Positions 5,949-12,009 of a stretch of 12,009 nt of DNA are shown here, in pieces (the stretch's first letter is position 1; the number at the start of each line of letters is the position of its first letter). Origin of the DNA: an uncultured Bacteroidales bacterium (lineage in GTDB: Bacteria; Bacteroidota; Bacteroidia; Bacteroidales; Bacteroidaceae); contig CADCOX010000200.1 of NCBI GenBank assembly GCA_902803195.1, positions 1-12,009 of the forward strand, given 5' to 3'. The position numbers and the translations under genes were made by a program. The notes beneath the pieces were generated by a model. That model searched no databases and had not been told where the DNA came from. It worked only from the letters and a program-made list of their open reading frames with translations.

Positions 5949-6857
5949 TCAGAACCGTCCGCTGGCGCCACCGCCACCAAAGGAGCCGCCTCCGAAGCTG
6001 CCGCCAAAGGAGCCGCTTCCCCTGCCGAAGAAGCTGCCTCCAAGAGCACCGCCAGCCGCGCCGCCCATGTTGCCGGAGTTGATGCCTTCGTCCCAATGCA
6101 GTTCCTTGGTAAAGAAGCAATGCGAGCAACGATAAGTGTCGTGGTGGGTGCGGAGGCCGAGACGACGGTTGGTGGTTGTGTAGCCGCTGATTTTCTTCAT
6201 CTTATACTGCTTGCAGCTCGGGCAGTAGGATTTCTTGCGCTGGTCCAGCCAGATGGCGAAGGCGATGATGCCCAAGCCGAGCAACATGCAGACGAGGAAA
6301 CCGATGAGGGCGCCCGTGTCGTTGTCGTCGAAGTCGGACGAGCCCACGAGCGAATCGTCGCCATCGACATATTTGGTGATGGCACGCACAGCATTCAACA
6401 TCGCCTCGTCCCAGTTGCCCTCGCGTAGGGCTGGCAGCATCTGATAGTTCTCGATGCGCTTGCAGATGGCATCGGGGAGCGTGCCTTCGAGTCCTCGTCC
6501 CGTGAGAATGGTGTAGGCGCGGTCGCCTGTAGAGAGCAGGATGATGAGGCCGCTGTTCTGCTCTTTACGCCCTATGCCGTATTTGCGGCCAAGAGCCATA
6601 CAGAAGTCGTAGGTCTCGCCACCCTCGATGCGCTCGACGACGGCCAACACGGTCTGCACGCCGTGGTCGCGTTCCATCTGTCCTAACCATAGGTTGAGAG
6701 AGTCGACAGCCGTCTGCGAGAGAAGGTTGTCGGGATTGGAGACATACTGCGTGCGATCCTGCAGATAGGGAATGGGCAGGTTGTCGACGGTGTAGGTGGC
6801 GGCGAATGTAAGTGTCGTCACCAACAAGGTGAGCAAGAAGGAGAGCGTTCGTTTCAT
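5949..6857 (-). CDS. TPM-domain (DUF477) membrane protein with zinc ribbon and glycine-rich tail
   Basis: The 302-residue protein has a signal peptide (about residues 1-20), then a TPM domain (about 30-165) with V-S-N-P-D-N-L-L near its start and N-S-G-L-I-I-L-L-S-T-G-D-R-A-Y and T-G-R-G-L-E-G-x-L-P-D in the middle. One membrane helix follows at about 182-204. The cytoplasmic side carries a four-Cys zinc ribbon (C212-P-S-C215 and C244-S-H-C247) and ends in a Gly/Ser-rich tail finishing G-A-S-G-R-F, which is typical of the YgcG-like group. Family members have been linked to membrane protein quality control and phosphatase activity, but the role here is not established. Its ATG overlaps the stop of the glycosyltransferase gene by 4 nt (ATGA). 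lemA follows, matching the common TPM-LemA pairing. Confidence 0.9.
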   Translation of the reverse strand: MKRTLSFLLTLLVTTLTFAATYTVDNLPIPYLQDRTQYVSNPDNLLSQTAVDSLNLWLGQMERDHGVQTVLAVVERIEGGETYDFCMALGRKYGIGRKEQNSGLIILLSTGDRAYTILTGRGLEGTLPDAICKRIENYQMLPALREGNWDEAMLNAVRAITKYVDGDDSLVGSSDFDDNDTGALIGFLVCMLLGLGIIAFAIWLDQRKKSYCPSCKQYKMKKISGYTTTNRRLGLRTHHDTYRCSHCFFTKELHWDEGINSGNMGGAAGGALGGSFFGRGSGSFGGSFGGGSFGGGGASGRF

Positions 6858-7774
6858 CGTTTCAGCTTGTTTTTGAGTTTCTTGAAAAGGGCGCGTGCGA
6901 TGATTTTCGTGTTCACACCGAAGAGCTTCTGGTTGGAGAGGATGCGGAAGAAAGCTTCGTTGTCGGCCTCGAGGATGTGAGCCACTTGCGCACGACGCTG
7001 GTAGTTGTCCATGAACGGCAACAGTTGTGCTTGACTGGTGAACTGATTCTCGTGAATGATGTCGCGTGTAGCTTGCATATAGCGGTTGAATGCCAACAGC
7101 TTATCGTCCATATTCTTTTGGTCGGACGACATGTTGAGCCCGCTGTCGCGATAAGTAGTCAGGCGTTTTGTCGTCGAGGCGATGCCGTGCTCGAGCGCAA
7201 GGCGGTAGATGGTCAGATAGTCGGAACCCCAAGCGTAGGCAAGGCGGACGTAGCCCCCCATAGTCTCCAAAGCTTCGCGACGAAGCATGAACTCGCTGAT
7301 GGTCTGTCGGCGTATGCTGCGATAGACGTGCCACATGTATTCCTCGACAGTCTCCCATTCGGGCGAAGACGGGTAGCGGTCTGTCTCTACGCCATTTACA
7401 TCGATGATGCGAACGCCTGAGCGATAGACGTTGCATTCGGGATGACGCTCAGCCATACGAAGCAATTCCTCCACGAACGTGGGCGCATAGAGGTCGTCGT
7501 CGCAAAGCAGGCAGAAGTACTCGCCTCGGGCATGGCGCAGACATTCGTTCCAATTGGCCGAAGGGTCATCGGCGCCGAGGTTGTGTTCGTTGACGAAGTA
7601 ATGGATGCGCTCGTCGGAGAATGTGCTGACGATAGCGTTGAGGTTTTCGGGAGAATGGTCATTGACGATGATGAGCTCGATGTTGGCATAGGTCTGCGCC
7701 AACGCTGACGCGATGCTCTCGCGTAAATAGGTGGCCTTGTAGGCAGGGATGGCTATGCTGACGAGTGGGTTCAT
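6854..7774 (-). CDS. Family 2 glycosyltransferase (GT-A fold)
   Basis: The 306-residue protein is a cytoplasmic GT2 enzyme that would transfer a sugar from a nucleotide donor to a surface glycan or lipid acceptor. The start V-S-I-A-I-P-A-Y-K, the nucleotide-binding I-I-V-N-D-H-S (residues 35-41), the N-x-x-L-G-A block and the metal-binding C-D-D-D-L (Asp92-94) are all in the order expected for the family. A later D/E-type region, G-S-D-Y-L-T (about 183-188), fits the catalytic side. There is no membrane helix; the C-terminus is Lys/Arg-rich (K-K-L-K-N-K-L-K-R), which may bring it to the membrane. It lies 39 nt after aroE and overlaps the TPM gene by 4 nt. Donor and acceptor cannot be deduced, and no other glycan genes are nearby. 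Confidence 0.9.
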   Translation of the reverse strand: MNPLVSIAIPAYKATYLRESIASALAQTYANIELIIVNDHSPENLNAIVSTFSDERIHYFVNEHNLGADDPSANWNECLRHARGEYFCLLCDDDLYAPTFVEELLRMAERHPECNVYRSGVRIIDVNGVETDRYPSSPEWETVEEYMWHVYRSIRRQTISEFMLRREALETMGGYVRLAYAWGSDYLTIYRLALEHGIASTTKRLTTYRDSGLNMSSDQKNMDDKLLAFNRYMQATRDIIHENQFTSQAQLLPFMDNYQRRAQVAHILEADNEAFFRILSNQKLFGVNTKIIARALFKKLKNKLKR

Positions 7775-7813
7775 CGTATGTGTGTTGTGGGTGATGGGTC
7801 TGCTGTCACGACC

Positions 7814-8623
7814 TCAGTCTTTGCCGTTCCAGAATTCCCAACTGGCGATGGCCTGACGATGCAGCATCTCCAGGCCGCTCTTGACGGTGGCCCCGAATCG
7901 CCGTCCCTCGCGCATGAACTGCGTCGTCTCGGGGTTGTAGACGAGGTCGTAAAGGAGGTGCCTGGGCGAAAGAGCCGCATAGGGGATAGTGGGGGCGTTG
8001 TCGACGTTGGGACTCATGCCGAGGGGCGTGCAGTTGACAATGACGGTGTAATCGGACAGCAGGGAGGGGGTGATGTCGGAGTAGGTGAGAGGGGGATTCG
8101 GCGACAAAATCGCCGAACGCTGTCCTTGCTGGGGAGAGGGGGAGGATGGGATGCTTTGACGGGAGCGGCTGACATAGCGCCATTCGATGCCGAGTCGTTC
8201 CAGGCCATGGCAGATGGCTTTCGAAGCACCGCCTGTTCCGAGGACGAGTGCCTTCTTGTGATGCGGCTGCAAGAGCGGCCGTATGCTCTCCATGAAACCT
8301 ATGATGTCGGAGTTGAAGCCCTTGAGGTGAGGCTTTGAACTGCCAGATTCGCGGGTAATGCGTATGACGTTGACGGCGCCAATGGCTCGCGCTTCGTCGG
8401 AGAGCTCGTCAAGGAGAGGGATGACCGCCTGCTTGTGAGGCAGCGTGACGTTGAGGCCGCGCAGCGAAGGATGGTCCTCAATCACTTGAAACAGCATCTC
8501 TGCCGAAGGAATCTCGAAATTGAGATATTCGGCATCAATACCTTCGTCGGCGAACTTATTATTAAAGAACGCGCGCGAGAACGAGTGTCCGAGCGGATAG
8601 CCTATGAGTCCGTATTCTGTCAT
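7814..8623 (-). CDS. aroE: Shikimate dehydrogenase with REP-derived loop
   Basis: AroE reduces 3-dehydroshikimate with NADPH in aromatic amino acid synthesis. The ATG at 8623 gives M-T-E-Y-G-L-I-G-Y-P-L-G-H-S-F-S, where Ser14 and Ser16 bind shikimate. It overlaps the menG stop by 4 nt (ATGA); the longer frame upstream is ignored because the family starts here. N-V-T-L-P-H-K gives catalytic Lys64, F-N-S-D gives Asp106, and L-V-L-G-T-G-G-A-S-K (127-136) is the NADP-binding loop. N-C-T-P-L-G-M is also present. Length is 269 residues, about 20 above the usual Bacteroidales size. The surplus lies at residues 154-178 (S-P-S-P-Q-Q-G-Q-R-S-A-I-L-S-P), just after the NADP-binding beta strand, and includes the palindromic element 8094-8120. 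The frame is intact. An effect of the loop on cofactor binding is possible but unknown. Confidence 0.95.
   Translation of the reverse strand: MTEYGLIGYPLGHSFSRAFFNNKFADEGIDAEYLNFEIPSAEMLFQVIEDHPSLRGLNVTLPHKQAVIPLLDELSDEARAIGAVNVIRITRESGSSKPHLKGFNSDIIGFMESIRPLLQPHHKKALVLGTGGASKAICHGLERLGIEWRYVSRSRQSIPSSPSPQQGQRSAILSPNPPLTYSDITPSLLSDYTVIVNCTPLGMSPNVDNAPTIPYAALSPRHLLYDLVYNPETTQFMREGRRFGATVKSGLEMLHRQAIASWEFWNGKD
8094..8120 (-). repeat. REP-like palindromic element, copy 2 (inside aroE)
   Basis: TTCGGCGA at 8097-8104 and TCGCCGAA at 8110-8117 form a perfect 8-bp stem around CAAAA. On the - strand it has the same GCG prefix, 15-nt core and TCC suffix as copy 1. The three outer stem pairs (T-A, T-A, C-G) replace C-G, C-G, T-A of copy 1, so pairing is kept. 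It is translated as R-S-A-I-L-S-P-N in AroE. Confidence 0.75.
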
Positions 8624-9399
8624 TTCGTAGCTAAATACATGGTTGAGAGTCCGAAAGTAAAGCGCTTGAACGTGACCTCGCTGAAGCCGCATCTCTTGAG
8701 CATGGGTACGAGCTGTTCGGCCTGAGGGAATGCTTCCATTGACTGCGGCAGGTAGGTGTAAGCGCTGTCGTCGTGGCTGATGAGTCGCCCGATGAACGGC
8801 ATGACCACGTGGGCGTAGATGCTGAACAGCTGCTTCATCGGGAAGCGTGGCGGTGTGGTCAGTTCGACGAGCATCAGATGGCCGCCGGGAATGAGTACGC
8901 GTTGCATCTCACGAAGTCCTCGCTCGAGGTTGTCGAAGTTGCGAGCGCCATAGGCAACGGTAATGGCGTCGAAGGTATCCTTGCCGAAGGAGAGGTTCGT
9001 GGAGTCATCTTTCATGAAGAAGATGACGTTGTCGAGGCCTTCCTTCGCGACCTTTTCCCGTGCCACTTCCATCATTCCCTCGCTGATGTCCACACCGATG
9101 ATCCGGTCGGGGTCGAGACGTCGGGCTGCGAGAATGGCGAAGTCGCCTGTTCCTGTGGCGATGTCGAGAATCGTTGATGGCGCGAAAGGCTTCAGCGCAT
9201 CGATGGCTTTGCGTCGCCAGCGGCGGTCGATGCCGAGCGAGAGCGTGTGGTTGAGGCGGTCGTAGGTGGGGGCGATGTTGTTGAACATCGTCTCCACCAA
9301 CTCTCGTTGCGGAGCACCCGCTTTCGGCGCTTCGGGTTTACGTGCCTTGCTCTTTGGCGGGTCGGGCGTTATGGGGTCAAGTTCAGGATAGTGGATCAT
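8620..9399 (-). CDS. menG: Demethylmenaquinone methyltransferase (MenG/UbiE family)
   Basis: MenG methylates demethylmenaquinone with S-adenosylmethionine to give menaquinone, the respiratory quinone of this group. The signature Y-D-R-L-N-H-T-L-S-L-G-I-D-R-R-W-R (residues 46-62), SAM motif I L-D-I-A-T-G-T-G-D-F (78-87), V-D-I-S-E-G-M and A-Y-G-A-R-N-F are present. I chose the ATG at 9399 (M-I-H-Y-P-E-L-D-P) because it aligns with the usual Bacteroidales start, giving 259 residues. A GTG at 9435 would add 12 residues encoded by a palindromic element. Residues 12-30 are a Pro/Lys-rich stretch not usual in the family. The stop overlaps the aroE start by 4 nt, and purC ends 45 nt upstream. An annotation as ubiE is equivalent; menaquinone use is inferred from the taxon. 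Confidence 0.94.
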   Translation of the reverse strand: MIHYPELDPITPDPPKSKARKPEAPKAGAPQRELVETMFNNIAPTYDRLNHTLSLGIDRRWRRKAIDALKPFAPSTILDIATGTGDFAILAARRLDPDRIIGVDISEGMMEVAREKVAKEGLDNVIFFMKDDSTNLSFGKDTFDAITVAYGARNFDNLERGLREMQRVLIPGGHLMLVELTTPPRFPMKQLFSIYAHVVMPFIGRLISHDDSAYTYLPQSMEAFPQAEQLVPMLKRCGFSEVTFKRFTFGLSTMYLATK

Positions 9400-9406
9400 G
9401 GGCAGG

Positions 9407-9433
9407 GGGCTTGGCGATGAAAACGCCGAGCGC
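9407..9433 (-). repeat. REP-like palindromic element, copy 3 (menG/purC junction)
   Basis: On the - strand the element reads GCG-CTC-GGCG, a 7-nt loop, CGCC-AAG, then a C-run, matching copies 1 and 2 in layout. Its stem of 7 bp (9410-9416 with 9424-9430) has one imperfect pair, and its loop differs from the other two copies. If translation began at GTG 9435 it would encode R-S-A-F-S-S-P-S-P, close to the R-S-A-I-L-S-P-N-P encoded by the copy in aroE. It lies between the purC stop and the preferred menG start. Confidence 0.6.
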
Positions 9434-9444
9434 ACTCGGGATGA

Positions 9445-10395
9445 TTATTTCTGGGCGGCGAGCCAGGCGGCTACGTTCTGCTCGATGCGGGCGGCTACAT
9501 CCTCAGTAGCCTCTTCCTTGACGAACGTCTCGCCTACGATGTGTTCGTAGAGTTCGATGTAGCGGTCGCTGATGCTCTCGACGAAGGCATCGGTCAGCTC
9601 AGGCATGACGTCGCCGGGTCGGTTCATGAAGTTGTGGTCGATGAGCCACTGGCGAACGAACTCCTTGGAGAGCTGTCGCTGAGGCTCGCCCTTGGCGAAC
9701 TTCTCCTCGTAGCCTTCGGCATAGAAGTAGCGGCTGGAGTCGGGCGTATGGATCTCGTCAATGAGGATGACCTTGCCATCGCGCTTGCCGAACTCGTACT
9801 TGGTGTCGACGAGGATGAGGCCTTTCTTGGCGGCAATCTCCGTGCCGCGCTGGAAGAGCGCACGCGTGTAGCGCTCCATCACCTCGTAGTCTTCGGCGCT
9901 GACGATGCCTTGAGCGATAATCTCTTCGCGGGAGATGTTCTCGTCGTGACCCTCGTCGGCTTTGGTTGTCGGCGTGATGATGGGCTCGGGGAAACGCTCG
10001 TTCTCGCGCATGCCATCGGGCAGTTTCACGCCACAGAGTTCGCGACAGCCGTTCTTGTATTCACGCCATGCCGAGCCGGTCAGATAGCCTCGGATGATCA
10101 TCTCCACACGGAAACCTTCGGCTTTCAGGCCAACGGTGACCATCGGGTCGGGTGTAGCCAGTTTCCAGTTGGGGACGATGTCGGCGGTGGCATCGAGGAA
10201 CGAGGCTGCAATCTGATTCAGCACCTGTCCCTTAAAAGGAATTCCCTTGGGAAGAACGACGTCAAATGCCGAGATGCGGTCGGTAGCGACCATCACCATC
10301 AGGTCGTCGTTGATGTTGTACACGTCGCGTACCTTGCCATGATACACGCTCTTTTGACCTTCGAAATGGAAGTCAGTCTTTGTTAATGCTTTCAT
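9445..10395 (-). CDS. purC: Phosphoribosylaminoimidazole-succinocarboxamide synthase (SAICAR synthetase)
   Basis: PurC joins aspartate to CAIR with ATP in purine synthesis. The 316-residue protein begins M-K-A-L-T-K-T-D-F-H-F at 10395; the 20 residues further upstream in frame are not part of the family. Visible hallmarks are G-K-V-R-D-V-Y (residues 20-26), A-T-D-R-I-S-A-F-D, R-G-Y-L-T-G-S-A-W, P-I-I-T-P-T-T-K-A and D-T-K-Y-E-F-G, followed by D-E-I-H-T-P-D-S-S-R-Y. The length matches the long Bacteroidetes type (about 315) rather than the short E. coli type (about 237). Its start lies 23 nt inside the 3' end of phoH in another frame, suggesting coupled translation. The same operon carries purM. 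Confidence 0.96.
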   Translation of the reverse strand: MKALTKTDFHFEGQKSVYHGKVRDVYNINDDLMVMVATDRISAFDVVLPKGIPFKGQVLNQIAASFLDATADIVPNWKLATPDPMVTVGLKAEGFRVEMIIRGYLTGSAWREYKNGCRELCGVKLPDGMRENERFPEPIITPTTKADEGHDENISREEIIAQGIVSAEDYEVMERYTRALFQRGTEIAAKKGLILVDTKYEFGKRDGKVILIDEIHTPDSSRYFYAEGYEEKFAKGEPQRQLSKEFVRQWLIDHNFMNRPGDVMPELTDAFVESISDRYIELYEHIVGETFVKEEATEDVAARIEQNVAAWLAAQK

Positions 10396-11359
10396 TGTTC
10401 GTATTTGATTCTTTTTGATGAGTTTCCTTTTCATATTTCTCGTAGGCGTTGACAATCTTGGTCACCAACTTATGTCGAACGATGTCCTTCTGACTGAGGT
10501 GGATGACGGCGATGTCGTCAACATCGCTTAGGATGTGAAGTGCTTCGATGAGGCCGCTCTTCTGCGGGCGTGGCAGGTCAATCTGCGTCATGTCGCCCGT
10601 GACGATCATCTTCGTGTTCATTCCCATTCGGGTGAGGAACATCTTGATCTGAGCCGGTGTCGTGTTCTGAGCCTCGTCGAGGATGACGACGGCATCGTTC
10701 AGCGTACGACCGCGCATGAAGGCGAGCGGGGCAATCTGGATGATGTTCTGCTCCATCAACTCGTTGAGCTTCTGACGGGGAATCATGTCTTCGAGCGCAT
10801 CGTAAAGGGGTTGCAGATAGGGGTCGATCTTGTCGCGCATATCGCCAGGCAGGAAACCGAGTTTCTCGCCAGCTTCGACGGCGGGGCGGCTGAGGATGAT
10901 GCGTCGCACCTTCTTGTTTTTCATCGCGCGTACGGCGAGGGCGATGCTGGTGTAGGTCTTTCCTGAGCCGGCAGGTCCGATGGCAAACACCATGTCGTGC
11001 GTCTCGAATGCGCTGACGAGACGTTGCTGGTTCTCGCTACGGGCCGTGATAGGCTTGCCTGTGACGCTGAAGACGATGGCACCCGACACCCCATCACGAC
11101 GGGTGCGCTCGCCACGAACGATGTGTAGAATGTCTTCCTCGGAGAGCGTGTTGTACTTGCTGCAGTGAGCTTGCAGGCGAACCATGTTTTCCTCGAAGGC
11201 GCACAACTCTTCTTCGTCGCCCATCACTTTGACGACGTTGCCGCGGCCTACGATACGCAATTTCGGGTGAAGCGCTTTGAGCATCTGCATGTTAGCGTTG
11301 TTGACGCCGTAGAAGATGACAGGGTCGGCTTCTTCCAAGATGAAGTGCTTTTCGGTCAT
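10373..11359 (-). CDS. phoH: PhoH family ATPase
   Basis: PhoH proteins are cytoplasmic ATPases of the helicase-like superfamily, often linked to RNA metabolism and phosphate stress; their exact reaction is not well defined. The 328-residue protein has Walker A G-P-A-G-S-G-K-T (residues 128-135), Walker B V-I-L-D-E-A-Q (225-231), S-R-P-A-V-E-A-G-E-K-L-G-F-L-P-G-D and M-I-V-T-G-D-M-T-Q-I-D-L-P. A KH-like N-terminal segment (about 30-70, with R-I-V-G-R-G-N-V-V-K-V-M-G) could bind RNA. I chose the ATG at 11359; the longer frame beginning at 11380 would start inside the predicted -7 box. It is the first gene of the - strand run, and its 3' end overlaps purC by 23 nt. Confidence 0.95.
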   Translation of the reverse strand: MTEKHFILEEADPVIFYGVNNANMQMLKALHPKLRIVGRGNVVKVMGDEEELCAFEENMVRLQAHCSKYNTLSEEDILHIVRGERTRRDGVSGAIVFSVTGKPITARSENQQRLVSAFETHDMVFAIGPAGSGKTYTSIALAVRAMKNKKVRRIILSRPAVEAGEKLGFLPGDMRDKIDPYLQPLYDALEDMIPRQKLNELMEQNIIQIAPLAFMRGRTLNDAVVILDEAQNTTPAQIKMFLTRMGMNTKMIVTGDMTQIDLPRPQKSGLIEALHILSDVDDIAVIHLSQKDIVRHKLVTKIVNAYEKYEKETHQKESNTNNESINKD

Positions 11360-11377
11360 AGTGAATCTTTTTCGGTG

Positions 11378-11408
11378 CAAAAATAGTTATTTCTGTCGGA
11401 TTTGCGAA
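11378..11408 (-). promoter_or_regulatory. Predicted promoter of the phoH-purC-menG-aroE run
   Basis: On the - strand TATTTTTG (11378-11385) matches the TAnnTTTG -7 box exactly. TTCG (11405-11408), 19 nt upstream, matches three of four bases of the TTTG -33 box. Transcription would begin near 11371, about 12 nt before the phoH ATG. Spacing and position support it; it is untested. Confidence 0.65.
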
Positions 11409-11429
11409 CGATAATTGGGATTTTTATTA

Positions 11430-11437
11430 TAACTTTG
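11430..11437 (+). promoter_or_regulatory. Predicted -7 box of the divergent + strand gene
   Basis: TAACTTTG is an exact TAnnTTTG match, 23 nt before the GTG start at 11461. No TTTG is found at the ideal -33 spacing; the nearest, at 11401-11404, is 25 nt away. Together with the phoH promoter it forms a compact divergent promoter pair in a 101-bp gap. Confidence 0.55.
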
Positions 11438-11460
11438 CATCGATTTTGATAGATTTAACT

Positions 11461-12009
11461 GTGAAGAAGCTCAGAAAAGACATATTTATCCGTTGTGTAT
11501 GTGGCCTTGTCCTCATCTTGTTCGTCGTGCGGATGTGCCGTCCCGAGGTGAATACGCCCCGTAGCGAACGTGCTGCCGTCGCAGATTCCACGGTTGCGAT
11601 GATTACTCCGGAGGAGGTATCACAAGAGCCTTTGCAAGAAGTGAACACTTTGGAGGAGGTATCACAGGAGTCTTCGCAAGAAGTGAACGTTCAGGAGAAG
11701 CAGGCTCCGACAGAGGAACAATCGGCTGCGACCTCATCGACACCTTCTACTTCTGCCCGCCAACTTTCCGATCATGATGTTCTGATGACTGAATTGCCCC
11801 GTCTGGATTTCAGCAAGCGTCATCCCATTCGGAGCGTTCACTCGTATCGCGAATGTTTTCCCGATGTGCAAGACGTGCAGATTGTGGCAGCACAAGCCAA
11901 TGGTGTTCCGCCTGTCGAGAGCCGGGCAGATGCTGAGCGCCGCAAGAGCGAACTCCTCTACGTGGGCGCGAATCCTTATTATGAAATCGATTCACGCATG
12001 AACCGTAGC
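11461..12009 (+). CDS. Membrane-anchored DUF5715-like protein (3' end missing)
   Basis: The frame opens with GTG (then K-K-L-R-K) and stays open for 183 codons to the window's end, so the protein is truncated. Residues 7-25 form one hydrophobic segment (I-F-I-R-C-V-C-G-L-V-L-I-L-F-V-V), a signal anchor or signal peptide. Residues 30-105 are a low-complexity Glu/Gln/Ser/Thr-rich linker containing a tandem duplication. From about residue 118 the sequence becomes conserved-looking: H-P-I-R-S-V-H-S-Y-R-E-C-F-P-D-V-Q-D-V-Q and L-L-Y-V-G-A-N-P-Y-Y. This resembles from memory the Bacteroidales DUF5715 family, whose C-terminal part has a peptidase-like character. A GTG start with a -7 box at the right distance supports the gene; a TTG at 11446 is a weaker alternative start. 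Function is unproven, perhaps envelope-related. Confidence 0.75.
   Translation, partial: MKKLRKDIFIRCVCGLVLILFVVRMCRPEVNTPRSERAAVADSTVAMITPEEVSQEPLQEVNTLEEVSQESSQEVNVQEKQAPTEEQSAATSSTPSTSARQLSDHDVLMTELPRLDFSKRHPIRSVHSYRECFPDVQDVQIVAAQANGVPPVESRADAERRKSELLYVGANPYYEIDSRMNRS
11611..11694 (+). repeat. Tandem 42-bp duplication in the DUF5715-like gene
   Basis: Two adjacent 42-bp units (11611-11652 and 11653-11694) agree at 35 positions. They encode E-E-V-S-Q-E-P-L-Q-E-V-N and E-E-V-S-Q-E-S-S-Q-E-V-N within the flexible linker after the membrane segment. The frame is kept, so linker length is probably free to vary. Confidence 0.9.

Noticed and set aside
5952..6080. GC-rich repeats at the TPM gene 3' end as a separate repeat element
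   Set aside because: They encode the Gly/Ser-rich tail typical of this protein family.
9136..9147. GGCGAAGTCGCC inside menG as a further REP-like copy
   Set aside because: It has no flanking GCG/TCC or proper loop and encodes part of the conserved SAM-binding motif T-G-D-F.
9541..10386. Long + strand open frame antisense to purC (also 791-1477 on the - strand opposite GH16, 4547-5053 opposite purM, and 7778-8338 opposite aroE)
   Set aside because: These mirror high-GC codon use of well-recognised genes on the other strand and show no domain or start signal.

Overview
The window looks like a chromosomal piece of a GC-rich member of Bacteroidales, probably Prevotellaceae. The evidence is a BspA-type leucine-rich-repeat protein with a C-terminal dockerin, a secreted GH16 enzyme with a short Prevotella-like C-terminal tail, promoters with the Bacteroidetes -7 box TAnnTTTG, no dependence on Shine-Dalgarno sites, and protein sequences (PurC, PhoH, MenG, the large PurM) of the Bacteroidales type. 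The genus assignment is inference.

Layout. Bases 1-2197 (+ strand) carry two secreted or surface proteins: the 3' end of an LRR/dockerin protein and a complete GH16 endo-beta-glucanase. A tRNA-Val(CAC) with its own promoter and terminator lies at 2308-2382 on the - strand. From 11359 down to 2509 everything is on the - strand in one tightly packed run: phoH, purC, menG, aroE, a GT2 glycosyltransferase, a TPM-domain membrane protein, lemA, purM and finally a REP-associated-type tyrosine transposase (RAYT). Overlaps of 1, 4, 4 and 23 nt suggest one main transcription unit driven by a promoter at 11378-11408, with a possible break in the repeat-filled gap before lemA. Divergent from phoH is a + strand gene starting with GTG at 11461. 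It matches the DUF5715 type of Bacteroidales protein and runs off the end of the window.

The operon mixes housekeeping steps: purine synthesis (purC, purM), menaquinone methylation (menG), the shikimate pathway (aroE), an RNA-linked ATPase (phoH), one glycosyl transfer step, and the TPM/LemA pair, which often occur together at the membrane.

The most interesting signal is a layer of small palindromic repeats that has entered coding sequence. A 27-nt hairpin element occurs three times: inside the RAYT gene, inside aroE, and at the menG/purC junction. The first two share an identical 15-nt core, and three stem pairs differ by compensatory changes. purM carries a different inverted-repeat element that adds about 33 in-frame residues. 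A third, 8-bp tandem repeat fills the gap between the TPM gene and lemA. The RAYT itself is unusual: a long insert made of the palindrome and five 9-residue repeats separates the HUH motif from the likely catalytic tyrosine, and an extra Rossmann-like domain is fused at the C-terminus. Together these suggest a RAYT with its own family of mobile palindromes that the host tolerates inside essential genes.
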